DNA from: Pegoplata infirma
Taxonomy: Eukaryota; Arthropoda; Insecta; Diptera; Anthomyiidae
NCBI GenBank assembly: GCA_963921195.1
Contig: OY992536.1
Coordinates: 177,266,995-177,330,994 of the forward strand
Reading direction: 5' to 3'
Length of the DNA: 64,000 nucleotides
The notes beneath the pieces were generated by a model. That model was not told the DNA's origin, made no database searches, and worked only from the letters and a program-made list of their open reading frames with translations. Position 1 is the stretch's first letter. Each line of letters starts with the position of its first letter. The translations under genes were made by a program, and so were the position numbers. This document shows positions 34,101 to 44,029 of the stretch, one piece after another.

Positions 34101-35274
34101 TACATAAAAATTGGACTTGACAGGTTTGCCGACTAAGCCAACGATATATGATTATACATCCCTGAGATATTTTCTAAATTTTTTTAATGCAGTTATATGT
34201 AGTAATATATAATTTAATCATGATTCGGATTAAAAGGTGTACGGTTGATATAATTATATAAAATTATATGAGGGTCAATACAAAATTTCTTTTTCTTTAT
34301 AATTCAACTTAAAATTATATATAGCTTATGCTGTTCCATATAAACCTATATACTTATGTTTACAATTAACCAAAAATTTTCTAAGTTTTTTAGGCAAAGT
34401 ATAAGAAACTTTTTAAAATGTTCCTAAACATTTCTTGTTAGGGTTATGTATATCACCTATCTGGTTCGAAGCGTACCCAAACATTTTTTTTGTTTTTGAA
34501 AATTATATGTTTGGTGAATGTATCGTTGACCTGTGGTGTATCTCAAACCAAAAAACACCAGGATTTTATATGTTTTTGTGCAATTAGATCTAATAAGATC
34601 CACCAATATAAGGCAATGTCTGGTCAAAACTCAGATGAAATCAAATCATATTTTATACAAGTAGATCTTTTTTAATGCAAAAACATCCACCATTATTCGG
34701 ATCAAATTGCGTATTAATATATATTGTGTCATATATCATTATATATTGCATCATATAAAAATTTTTACTCGGGTAGTTATTTTAAGTAGTTTTTTTGAAT
34801 AACTAACAAAAAAGTACTGTGATGTAGTAACAGTTATTTAAATTAGTTAATTTTATTTTTTTTATCTCTGAAAAATTTTCAAAGTTTTTTTTCCAAAAAA
34901 TAAAAAAAAAATTTTGTTTTTTTTATTTTTCACAACTTTTTTTTTTTTTTTTAAAAACTTTAAAAATATTTGGTCTTCAAATTTTTTTCTGAAAAGTTTT
35001 TTTAAAAAAAATTATTTATTGATATTTTTATTTTTACTACATTTTAGTTGTTTTGACTACAAATGTAAGTAGTTTTTACTACATAAGTCAGTTGTTTTTT
35101 GTCAGTTAAAATAACTAACATTGTTAGTTGATTTAACTGAAAAAGTAGTTGACCCCAAAACAACTTACAAAGTAGTTATTTTAACTGACATTTTCAGTTG
35201 ATTTTACTAACATAATTTTTGGAGTGTGATGGAAAAATTTGGAGCACAGATTTGGAATCAGCGAGTCAATTTTA

Positions 35275-35603
35275 TATGAAACTTCAGACCGGAGGCAAAA
35301 ACCTTCGATTTGTTGAGCGGTGTAATCAACCACTGCCCGCACACGAAAGAGTATCCTATACTATGCCTAAGATATTTTTCCGTGACCGAGCAGTTAAAAG
35401 GGTTCTTGCGGATCTCGACGTAAATAAATCCCCGGGGCCGAATGGCATATCCGCACTGTGCAAACCTGTTCAGCTTTTCGTATCGCGCAGGAGTCTTTCC
35501 CTTGTTTTGGAAGGTTGCTAATGTTTAACCAATCCCTAAAAACGGTGTGGCCAACAACCCTTAAAATTACAGCCAAATTGCAATTTGCTCTGCGCTTCCA
35601 TGG
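35275..35603 (+). pseudogene. R1/jockey-like RT fragment, part 2 (fingers)
   Basis: Reads 'RFVERCNQPLPAHERVSYTM', 'PKIFFRDRAVKRVLADLDVN' and 'KSPGPNGIS', the finger motif of non-LTR RTs. It then continues with frameshifts through 'FPLFWKVANV' and 'PIPKNGVANN'. It continues at 37064 after the Transib-like insertion. Confidence 0.75.
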
Positions 35604-35879
35604 CACAGTGGTTCCAAGTCCAAATCTAGCTGGACAAAATTATTTTATCACTGTTTTATATGTTTATGGGGTCGCTGAGTTCAAAAAACATGTTTAAATT
35701 TTTCTAAGTCGATTACACTAATCGACAACTTTTTATTTTTTTTTCTAATTTCAGTAATTCATTAATGACAAAAATGGTTTTTATGCAGAACAGAAATATG
35801 AAATGCAAAAACTAATTTTTTGAAAGTTTTGTAATCTCTAAAAAAATTTTTTTTTTTGTCGAGAAGTGTAATTGAAAAA

Positions 35880-36360
35880 ACAAGTGAGAGTGTTAAATTC
35901 GGCTATGCCGAATCTTTTATGCCCTCCAAAATGTAAAAAAAAATAAAAAACCAGTGAGAGTGTTACATTCGGCTGTGCCGAATCGTTTATACCCTCCAAA
36001 ATGTAAAAAAAAAAAAACAATAAAAAAAATACAGGGGCGTTTTTTTTGGGGGGGGGGGGGGGTTGGTGGGAGACGTTAGGGAGCAACTTCCCCTTGCGAT
36101 TTCGAACTTCATTTGAGAGAAGAATGTTGCATTTGCTTAGCAAAAGTACAAAAAACCCTGCAAAAATGCGATTTTTATTTGGTTGGTTTAGTTCTCCAAG
36201 GGGGAACTTTTTTCCCCTTGGTCCGATTTTATCCATTTCCGAACTTAACCTGCCTAGGAATATAAGACATATTCGTGCCAAACTTCGGAAGTCTAGCTCT
36301 TTTATTTTGGACTGTATCGCGTCCTCTACAGACGGACAGACGGACGGACATTTTTGAATT
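35880..36360 (-). mobile_element. mini-me/DINE-like repeat with duplicated 3' end
   Basis: On the minus strand: (GTCY)n at about 36352-36330, then body text, then two tandem copies (about 66 bp) of the terminal hairpin ATTCGGCTGTGCCGAAT type at 35996-35950 and 35932-35880. A G run lies at about 36049-36062. Confidence 0.65.
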
Positions 36361-37020
36361 TAGTCGAATTGTGTAATTGGCCGCGGTTTAATAGGAAACA
36401 TCACATTTAATGCTTTATTTAAGCTAAGCATAATTATAATACTTAAAAGTTATCAAAAATTTACAAAAATTCGATTCTTTATTTAGAAAAAAAATTTTAG
36501 GCGAAATTCTATTTTCATATAAACTGTGATTAATTTTGAACCTGCAAAAACCTGCAAGAAATGTCTGCATGACAACGTTCAGTAATAAATTACCTATAAG
36601 TTGTATGTAGTAATTCGACATGATATGCCTGGATTCGGTTTTGGCAAGCTGCGGAAGTTTCATAAGTCCTCAAAAATATTGTTAATATTGACCATACTTC
36701 AAAGTACAAAAAATGTAAGAAGAAGATCGATAATAAATTTCTTATTAATGTCCAGAATAAGTATAAATCTGTAGCTTTCTTGTACATAAACCGTTTTGAA
36801 ACCATTGATGTAACATGGATAATATGATGTTATTAGTTAAACACTTATATATATATATTATTTTTTTTTTAAATATTGGATACCAAAAATGTTATTTCAT
36901 TCGCATATTTAACAAAGTTAAAGACCTAATTCCAAAAAATGGTTATTAGTTTGATCAGAACACACCCTTAGCTTGCCCCTAGCACTATTAATTCCCAATT
37001 TTAAGGACACTAATTTTTGG
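36361..37020. other. Interior of Transib-like element 1, non-coding
   Basis: AT-rich with no supported open frame. A short TATATATATA tract lies at about 36848-36858. Confidence 0.4.
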
Positions 37021-37063
37021 ACTTTTGTCCAGCTAGATTTTGATTTGGAACCAATGTGCATGG

Positions 37064-37248
37064 TAAACTTCCACAATATTCCAGCTTATTGCTTTTGGTG
37101 TCGGTAATGTCTTCTATCGATTTATTTCGAGCTTCCTGAGAGATCGCACTATACGTGTTGTTATAGATGGGGTTTCAACCGATGAATTTCAGCTTAATTC
37201 AGGGGTACCGCAAAGCTCTGTTCTTTCTCCTACTCTATTTCTTATTTT
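37064..37248 (+). pseudogene. R1/jockey-like RT fragment, part 3 (palm)
   Basis: Reads (with a broken start) 'FYRFISSFLRDRTIRVVIDG' and 'NSGVPQSSVLSPTLFLIFI', the conserved GxPQGSxLSPxLF box of the RT palm. It follows directly from part 2 if the Transib-like insertion is removed, and is cut at about 37249 by a mini-me repeat. Confidence 0.8.
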
Positions 37249-37275
37249 TATACCCTCCAACCACAGTATTGTACT

Positions 37276-37554
37276 TTGTATTCCTGTAAAAGGGCCATTG
37301 GAAAACGATGGGGTTTTAGCCCTCAAGTCGTTCATTGGATCTATACAGCAGTGGTGCGTCCAATTTTGCTGTATGGAATCATTGTCTGGTGGCCTGCTTT
37401 AGAAACAAAAGCGAACTGTGTCTTTATCACGAAGGTACAGAGAATGGCGTCAATGTGCATCACTGGTGCTCTTCGTACTACACCTACGGCTGCATTAGAA
37501 ATCCTCCTTCACCTGATACCCTTGGACATATTGGGTAGGCAGTATGCAGCTGCG
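37276..37554 (+). pseudogene. RT C-terminal region of the non-LTR element
   Basis: Reads 'YSCKRAIGKRWGFSPQVVHW', 'IYTAVVRPILLYGIIVWWPA' and 'KVQRMASMCITGALRTTP', the typical post-RT segment of I/LOA-like ORF2. The frame runs intact into the Transib-like insertion. Confidence 0.85.
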
Positions 37555-40110
37555 CACATTGGGTTGAACACTATCAAAACTGAGGATTAATTCAAAATTT
37601 GAAGTTGGTATATTGTAATATATTTTTTTATGGGTTTAAAGAGGATAAAATTCTCCATCAATAACTGTCAAAATTAGTGTTCTAAGTTGTTTACTTTTTT
37701 TGCTATGCTCTCTCAAAGTTTAATAATTTTAATTAATTTTGTGTACAGTGGTAAAAAGTCAAAAACGAGATATTTCAAGTGATTTTTTTTTTGTTTTCAA
37801 CTAAAAATAAAAATTTTTGTAAAATGGATTCACAAACTAAAGGTATTTAACTATATTATTGACAAGCGGTTGTTAAGATAAATGTTAAAAAAATGAGTTT
37901 AATAATTTTTAAAAAAATATCCTAAAAATAGGGTATTTTTACATATATGTTGAGTTTTGGTTGCTACTCTGATGAGCTCGGGCGTATCTGAGAACATAGT
38001 GATAAAATACAGGATTTTTGCTTTAAAATCCATGAAAGAACCAATGCCAAGACTTGCCAATACGAAAAATACAAGAGATTCTTTTTAAACATCTCCAGTG
38101 TAAAAAAATTATATGCTCGAAATCTTAATAGCTAATACTTGTTTTTCTATTGTCTTTATGTTGTTTACCGTTTTTGTTTATTGCTATTTATTGTAAATGT
38201 GTAATTTAATTATATTAACAAATAATTTTAATGATCATATATATTAGAGTGGGTGTAAAGTTACTTTTTAACGAAATTGGTAATGTTTTTCTTAAAATAC
38301 TAAAAAGTACATATCCCATGCAGTTTTTCAAAAAAAAATTCGCGAAATTGTTTAAGTGTTTAAATTACATTTGGTATCAAATTTTGTTCATATTTCTCAG
38401 CCAGAAACCAAATTAAAGCATTTAGTATTTTTAGATTATGTGGAATGTACCAAAATCGCTCAAACGCATACCAAACTGCTTAGGATAACTAGAAGTAAAT
38501 ATGTTTTTCTTAAAGAATATAATATAAAGCTTTTCTAAATTATTTACTACCCGAGTAAAAATAAACATATATTACAATACATAACTTGATACAAACATAA
38601 TAAATTATATATGATTATACATCCGTGAGATATTTTCTAAATTTTTTTAATGCAGTCATATGTAGTAATATATAATTGAATCATGATTCGGATTAAAAGG
38701 TGTACGGTTGATATAATTATATAAAATTACATGAGAGTCAATACAAAATTTGTTTTTCTGTATAATTTAATATAAAATTATATATATCCAATTCTGTTCC
38801 ATATATAACACTATATGTTTCCATTTAACCAACAATTTTCTAAGTTTTTAAGGCAAAGTATAAGAAACTTTTTAAAATGTTCCTAAACATTTCCTTGTTA
38901 GGGTTATGTATATCACCTATCTGGTTCGAAGCGTACCCGAACATTTTTTTTTTAAGAAAATTATATGTTTGGTGAATGTATCGTTGACCTGTGGTGTAAC
39001 TCAACCCAAACCAAAAAACACCAGGATTTTACATGTTTTTATGCAATTAGATCTAATTAGATCCACTAATATATGGCAATGTCTGGTCAAAACTCGGATG
39101 AAATCAAATCATATTTTATACAAATTGATCTTTTTTAATGCAAAAACATCCACCATTTTTCGGATCAAATTGCGTTTAATTATATATTGTATTACATATC
39201 AATATATATTGCATCATATAAAAATTTTTACTCGGGTAGGTATAATTAGCGCATACGAAAAAATATGTTAGAAAACAATTCGAGCAATGAATTGTTAAAA
39301 CTTAAAACAAAAATTATAATTTTTTAATTGAGTAATTTAATAAAAAATTAGTAGTTTTTTTATTGATTTGCTCAAATTTTTCGATAAATTTTATTAACTA
39401 TTTACTCAACACTTTTAAATTGTTTACTGGTGAAAAATTAAGTTATTATCAATTAATACTCTTAAAAATTTACTCAACATTTTTTTCAGTGGTTACAGTA
39501 TAATTAAATTTGAATTTTAATTAATTAAGTTATCGATTTTAATTTTAAAGTTACAACAAAATTTATGAATCAATATTTTTTATCGACAATTTTGATTTTT
39601 TTGCATTAGTTTTGATTTTTAAATAAAAAAATATAGTATTTAAAATATGTGAATCAAGTTTTGTTTTGAAAATGTTTATTTTTTTTTATTTATACGATTT
39701 TTAAATAAAAAAAAATTGTGATTCCTTTTTTAAAGAAAATTTAAATTTTTTTAATTTTATGAACCACAAAAATAAAATTTTATAAAAAATTTATTCTAAT
39801 AAAAATACGTATTTATTTATTTTTTTTAATTTAATAAAAACTCATTAAATATTCTTTAATTTGAAATTTGATTCATTAATTTATCGCTTTTGCTTCCAAA
39901 GTTACAGCAAAAATTGTGACTCAAGATAAGTTTTTCCAAAAATCGAAAAAGTGCCTAGCAGGTTAAAAAAAATTTTTTTCCATATTTTTATTTTTCAAAA
40001 TAGTATTTTTTTGTTAATTAATAAGTATTCATCAATAAAAAATTATAATATTTCAAAATTACGGCTTTCCTGAATTAATCCCCATTTTGCCTATCGTTCA
40101 ACCCACTGTG
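37555..40110. mobile_element. Transib-like non-autonomous element 2
   Basis: Left CACATTGGGTTGAAC. Right, reverse-complemented, CACAGTGGGTTGAAC; both arms share GGATTAATTCA at about 30-40 bp. The 5-bp duplication CTGCG lies at 37550-37554 and 40111-40115. The uninterrupted target exists in the minus-strand retroelement copy (about 1865-1890). 2.56 kb, no transposase. It carries a nested CCCGAG MITE. Confidence 0.8.
38550..39236. mobile_element. CCCGAG-type MITE, intact copy (687 bp)
   Basis: CCCGAGTAAAAATAAAC to ATTTTTACTCGGG, TA on both sides. Interior rich in ATATAATTATATAAAATTA-like runs. Reference copy for this family in the window. Confidence 0.85.
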
Positions 40111-40178
40111 CTGCGTCGGCAATTCGACTTAATAGCACGCTGCAATGGAGGAGCAGCGATTGTGGCCATAGCGCGATC

Positions 40179-41159
40179 TTGAAAAAGATAACAATACCAC
40201 AAAATGTGGATTGTGCTCCCTCTTTGAGCCTCTTTGAGCGCCACTTTACCACTATGATACCATCCAGGGAGTCTTGGATGGGGGATACTCCGGGAAGTGG
40301 AGCTACCATAAATTTTTACACAGATGGATCGAGGCTGCACGAACAAGTGGGCTTTGGGGTCTATTCGGAAGAGCTTGGATTGAGCCTGGCTCGTAGATTG
40401 CCAGATCATTGCAGTGTTTACCAGGCAGAGATGCTGGCAATAAAGGAAGTGGCTGACTGGTTGAGCTGCAATGTCTTGTCTACAATCGCAGTCAACATCT
40501 ATACTGACAGTCAAGCCGCGGTCAAGTCCCTGGATTCAATGTTTCTGAAAACAAGATCTGCCCTTAACTGCCGCACGTCTTTAAATGAGATGGCCAAGCA
40601 GTTTAACATACGACTCATATGGGTCCCAGGGCACAGAGACATTCCAGGGAATTGCAAAGCCGATGAGCTTGCAAGACTAGGAACTACCTTACAGGTTCCA
40701 ACAGAATTGGAATATGTTGGTATGCCTCTAGAAACTTGCAAGCAAAACCTACGGCTTTGTTCTGCGACGGAGACTAATCAAAGATGGGCAAATGGATGGA
40801 CGTGTGAGACAACACGACTGATTTGGCCTTCTCTTAATCAGGGGCGCACAAGTGAGCTGATATCGCTTCCAAGAGGAGAGATTTCGACGGTGGTTTCTAT
40901 AATTACCGGACACTGTCTTATAGGGAAGCACGCAGAGCGGTTAAATGTGCCGTCGAATGACTTTTGCCGAAGTTGCATGGATGAAGAGGAGTTGGAAACT
41001 ATCGAACACTTTATTTGCCATTGCCCGGCACTTTCTGGTCAGCGACTTGCTTCACTGGGATCTAGGGAGCTGTACGATCTTTCTGATTTGTCGGATGTCA
41101 AAATTCAACATCTAAGGAGTTTCATAAGAAGCTCAAACTGGTTTAACGACAGGGACTAG
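40179..41159 (+). pseudogene. RNase H and zinc-knuckle end of the non-LTR ORF2
   Basis: A 326-codon open stretch. The RNase H core spans about residues 44-170: FYTDGS (Asp49), YQAEMLAIKE (Glu84), IYTDSQAA (Asp110), and WVPGHRDIPGNCKADELA (His152, Asp162), so every catalytic residue is kept. A C-terminal Cys-Cys-His-Cys motif follows (CRSC, then HFICHCP). RNase H removes RNA from the cDNA hybrid during retrotransposition. An extra stretch near 40165-40180 shifts the frame relative to the minus copy, and the RT part is truncated, so the element cannot be active. The first Met here is not the true start; the frame was part of a longer polyprotein. Confidence 0.85.
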
Positions 41160-41258
41160 TAGGGAAACCTATTACGATCCCGTGGTATCACAATGGACCT
41201 CAGAGTCTACGTGTGTTGACGTAAAACGTCAACAGCCACTTACAACCTAACCTAACCT
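41160..41258 (+). other. 3' UTR and (CCTAA)n tail of the non-LTR element
   Basis: GGTATCACAATGGACC, then GACGTAAAACGTCAACAG (a small hairpin), then CCTAACCTAACC. A relative of the first phrase and of the tail appears at 42209-42275. Confidence 0.7.
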
Positions 41259-41272
41259 AACCACAGTATGGG

Positions 41273-41572
41273 CACAGACTAATACAGACTCGACATAAGT
41301 GACAGGTGTCAAAAAAGTAGTTCTGAACCATATGGTTAATATTTTCAAATTATTCTACGAATTAGGTTAGAAAGAGAAAACTGATATAACGCGCCATAAG
41401 AAAAATGGATGCCAGATCGGTTTTTGTTGTTTCACTCACTCCTAAGTCGTAGAAAGTGTTGCCATGTTAGCGTAAAACGGACTAAAAACCGCTGTGTTTT
41501 CTCCTAAAATCGCTTAGTTTTTCCCCATTTTTTCTTATTAAACTCTACTGTCGAGTCTGTATTTAGTCTGTG
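41273..41572. mobile_element. 300-bp TIR element, 7-bp duplication
   Basis: CACAGACTAATACAGACTCG at the left; the right end pairs as CACAGACTAAATACAGACTC. GTATGGG at 41266-41272 and 41573-41579. Superfamily unclear. Confidence 0.65.
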
Positions 41573-41960
41573 GTATGGGGGTATACTCACTTTGTCATTC
41601 CGTTTGTAACGCATCGAAATATCGGTCGGGGACCCCATAAAGTATATATATTATTGATCCATGATCGATTCTAAGACATTCTATGAATGTCCGTCCTTCC
41701 GTCCGTCTGTCTGTAGATAACGCTATGCAGTCCAAAATAAAACAGCTAGACTCCTGAAGTTTGGCACAAATATGTCTCGTGTTCATAGGCAGGTTAAGTT
41801 CGTGAATGGGCAAAATCGGGTCAGGGGGAAAAAAGTTCCCCCTTAAAAAACTGAACCAACCTCTAAAAAATTCACTTTTTTTGCGTGTTTTTTTGTATTT
41901 TTGTAAAATAAATGAAACATTTGGTATATTTATCGCGATGGGAAGGTGCTCTTAACGTTC

Positions 41961-43515
41961 CCACTGACTCCATGACTTGTGTATAAATTTCCAAAAAATT
42001 CAAAGAAATTTTCAAATACAATTCAGATTTTTTGGGGATTTTTTTAATTGCATTTCAGAATGTACTTCAAATTGTTTAAATTACATTTTCAAATAAAGTT
42101 TAGAAATTTTGGAAAAATTGGAAGTGGAAATTTCTTTAATAATTTCTAAATAAGAGAAAAACAGTTTGTAAATACATCAACACTCCCCCAACAAGCGGAA
42201 AAAGTTTTGTGGTATCGCTATGGACCAATTGGTCTATGCGGAGTGCCATCTGGCACCGCCACCCTAACCTAACCTTCCCAATAATTTTTCAGAAAATACA
42301 AACAATATTAAAAACATTTACAAATTCATTTCAGAAGATTCATTTATATTTTAAAAATTTTGACCGAAAATGTATGACCGACCCACAATATTTTTTTAGT
42401 CCAAACATTTTCTCTGAACATACCTACCCTCTATCTTTAACTGTTAAGGCGGTCCCCATACAATATTTTTTATTTTTTGTAAATTTGTTTTATTTAATCA
42501 GCTTCTACCGGTCCAATGGTGCGTCCGAGAGGAGTCATTAGTGAGACCGACCCCCATTTATTTTGAACCTACAACATTTTTTTCAAAACATACCTACGCC
42601 CTATCTCCACTCCCTAAGTAGGCTCCCATACAAAATTACATTTTATATTTTTATATTGTCGTTCACGACTTGTGTGGACTATCATCCATCTGTCTTCAAC
42701 GATTTACAAGGGTCGTGCACCCGTCGTCTAAGATGTCTTGAAGACAGAGCCAACTGGGGTGCTTTCAAATCGGAAGGTGGCGAGAAATTTTACAATTTTT
42801 TGTTGCTTTTTTTTTTTGTACGATACGAAATATGAAGAGAAAAAAAATCACGCAAAAAAATCGACTCACGCACACTCACTCACCCAATTTTTATCTCCAC
42901 TCACACTCACTCACAATCACGTGAGTAAAATTAAATTGAGTCACACTCACGCGTGATCACGCGTGAATCACCCTCTAATCTGCTTATGTGCCCATCTCTA
43001 ATTGGTATACTTTCATTTTTTTGGTCCCGTTCAAGATACACTCGAAGACCCCAAATTTGTTGCACAGTGAAATTTACCAAGTACTTAATACATTTTTACT
43101 TTAATTTTATTTTTTAAATTACCGGTAAAATGTTGAAACACTTTACAAACTTGCTAAATATAATTTCATCCCCACCTATAATATAAATGAATCAATAACA
43201 AAATTTATAGCCAATACAATAGTTAAAACAATACTGGTTTTCTTTTAACGGAAAAACACTTTTACTTTCACTAAAATTAAGCACTTCAATCATACACAAA
43301 CATGGAAACCTAAATGCAATATACCAAGCCATACACATTCAATGTGCACTTTTCCACCAAAATTACAGAAAACATTTTGCAGTTTTCCAACAAACGTTCA
43401 AGCAAGCGGATGGATTTTTCTTTTGCTGCCTTCCATTGAAATTTTCCCAACAAGCTTAGTGAACCAGAGCAGAATAATTAAACTTTACATTAAAAAATAA
43501 AAATCAACATTCAAA
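41961..43515. other. Upstream region of the sulfotransferase; mixed repeats
   Basis: Contains a solo non-LTR tail (42195-42275), two diverged direct repeats around ACATACCTAC and TCCCATACAA (about 42420-42470, 42590-42640), and a CACTCACTCAC-rich patch (about 42865-42960). The last 400 bases before the ATG look unique and probably hold the promoter and 5' UTR; no clear core element was identified. Confidence 0.4.
42195..42275 (+). mobile_element. Solo 3' end of a related non-LTR element
   Basis: GGTATCGCTATGGACC, CTGGCACCGCCACC and the tail CCTAACCTAACC parallel the 3' end at 41180-41258. No coding part is attached. Confidence 0.6.
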
Positions 43516-43850
43516 ATGGAATTAACCTTTAAAGAGTTGGATAAAGAAATTGCAGAGAGAATTGATGCATTGTTTCCCAAAAAAGATTGTTTTATAGAAG
43601 TTTTACCGGGTAATGTTATATTACCCCGAAAATTTATGGACATTGGAGAATCGATTAGAAATTTTAAAACCTATACGGATGATGTTTGGTTGGTATCATA
43701 TCCGAGGACGGGTTCCACTTGGGCTCAAGAAATGATATGGCTTTTGGGTAATAAGCTGGACTTTGAAGGTGCCAAACAAATGCAACAATTAAGGTCACCC
43801 ATTATAGAGCTATCCGCTTTGTTCAGTGAAGATCATCATGAATGGGTTTC
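43516..43850 (+). CDS. Cytosolic sulfotransferase, exon 1
   Basis: Encodes residues 1-111 plus two bases. The start has the fly-like context TCAAAATGG. The product transfers sulfate from PAPS to small acceptors (alcohols, phenols, steroids). There is no signal peptide or membrane segment, so it should be cytosolic. Residues 58-71 hold the 5'-phosphosulfate loop as YPRTGSTW (Y62-W69); the common form is YPKSGTTW, so Arg-Thr replaces Lys-Ser, a variant seen within this superfamily. The exon ends at a GTAAGC donor (43851). The spliced gene totals 331 codons, within the usual range for animal SULTs and insect St-type paralogues. Which paralogue it is cannot be decided here. Confidence 0.92.
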
Positions 43851-43914
43851 GTAAGCATTTTTTCAAACTACCGATTTGAAAGTTATAAATTGAACTTGTG
43901 TTTTCGTTCTCTAG

Positions 43915-44029
43915 AAATTCTTTGGGAAATACGGTGGAAACTGTAAATAATATGCCACGCCCACGTTTTACACGTTCACATTTGCCCTGGCATTTGTTAC
44001 CCAAAGATCTGGAGATATCCAAGCCTAAA
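43915..44029 (+). CDS. Cytosolic sulfotransferase, exon 2
   Basis: 115 bases after a 64-base intron (acceptor TCTCTAG at 43914). It completes Ser112 and reads 'NSLGNTVETVNNMPRPRFTR' then 'SHLPWHLLPKDLEISKPK'. The RSHLP box corresponds to the K-T-H-L-P segment of SULTs, and His134 is the expected catalytic base. Donor GTAAGT at 44030. Phase is kept on both sides. Confidence 0.92.

Larger units (their letters stand above)
28058..34145. mobile_element. TIR element with GGACTT subterminal repeats
   Basis: TTGGCTTAGTCGGCAAACC at the left and GGTTTGCCGACTAAGCCAA at the right. TA or ATA is duplicated by comparison with 38600-38610. GGACTTRRCAG-like motifs recur at about 31900, 31943, 31970, 33942, 33990 and 34113. 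It contains a hAT-like element and a mini-me repeat. No transposase. Confidence 0.7.
27998..34773. mobile_element. CCCGAG-type MITE, copy split by a nested element
   Basis: CCCGAGTAAAAATAAAC at the left and ATTTTTACTCGGG at the right. TA flanks match the empty site CTGTTAGTTATTTT in family C. The interior matches 38550-39236. It is interrupted at 28058-34145. Confidence 0.8.
27876..35226. mobile_element. CACTCA MITE family C, copy 2, split by a nest
   Basis: Left part 27876-27997 (CACTCAGAAAATTATGTAAG) and right part 34774-35226 (ending TTTTTGGAGTG). TG is duplicated at 27874-27875 and 35227-35228. The two parts join at TA into the uninterrupted sequence seen at 15245-15803. Confidence 0.8.
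23565..35265. mobile_element. Long-inverted-repeat (foldback/MULE-like) element hosting a nest
   Basis: The left arm (about 23565-24575) is mirrored by 25570-26440, 27640-27875 and 35227-35265. Examples: CTGATTCCAAATCTGT at 23580 against its inverse at 35248, and CTATATCTCAAAATCCGATA at 24083 against 26083. The 9-bp duplication TCAATTTTA at 23556-23564 and 35266-35274 brackets it, inside an RT frame that matches across the site. Long arms with a 9-bp TSD suggest Mutator-like or another foldback type. The very first bases of the two arms match poorly. No transposase; open frames in the arms (24064-24480) are not kept in the other arm. Confidence 0.65.
35604..37058. mobile_element. Transib-like non-autonomous element 1
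   Basis: Left end CACAGTGGTTCCAAGTCC. Right end, reverse-complemented, CACATTGGTTCCAAATC; both continue to AGCTGGACAAAA. The 5-bp duplication CATGG lies at 35599-35603 and 37059-37063. CACWRTG termini with 5-bp TSDs are diagnostic of Transib, the family related to RAG1 and V(D)J signals. It contains a minus-strand mini-me fragment and no transposase. Confidence 0.7.
37270..41258 (+). mobile_element. 5'-truncated RNase H-type non-LTR retrotransposon
   Basis: Starts inside the RT C-terminal region and ends in a CCTAACCTAACC tail. The direct duplication AACCACAGTAT at 37259-37269 and 41259-41269 marks target-primed insertion. Coding remnants are at 37276-37554 and 40116-41159, split by the Transib-like element at 37555-40110. 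It is the same lineage as the minus-strand remnant at 764-4218. Confidence 0.8.
37241..41960 (+). mobile_element. mini-me/DINE-like repeat split by two insertions
   Basis: Left piece TTTTATACCCTCCAACCACA at 37247-37266. It continues at 41259-41272 and 41573 onwards (TTTGTCATTCCGTTTG, ATCGGTCGGGGACCCC, (GTCY)n at about 41690). The non-LTR element (37270-41258) and a 300-bp TIR element (41273-41572) interrupt it. The 3' end is not clear. Confidence 0.65.
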
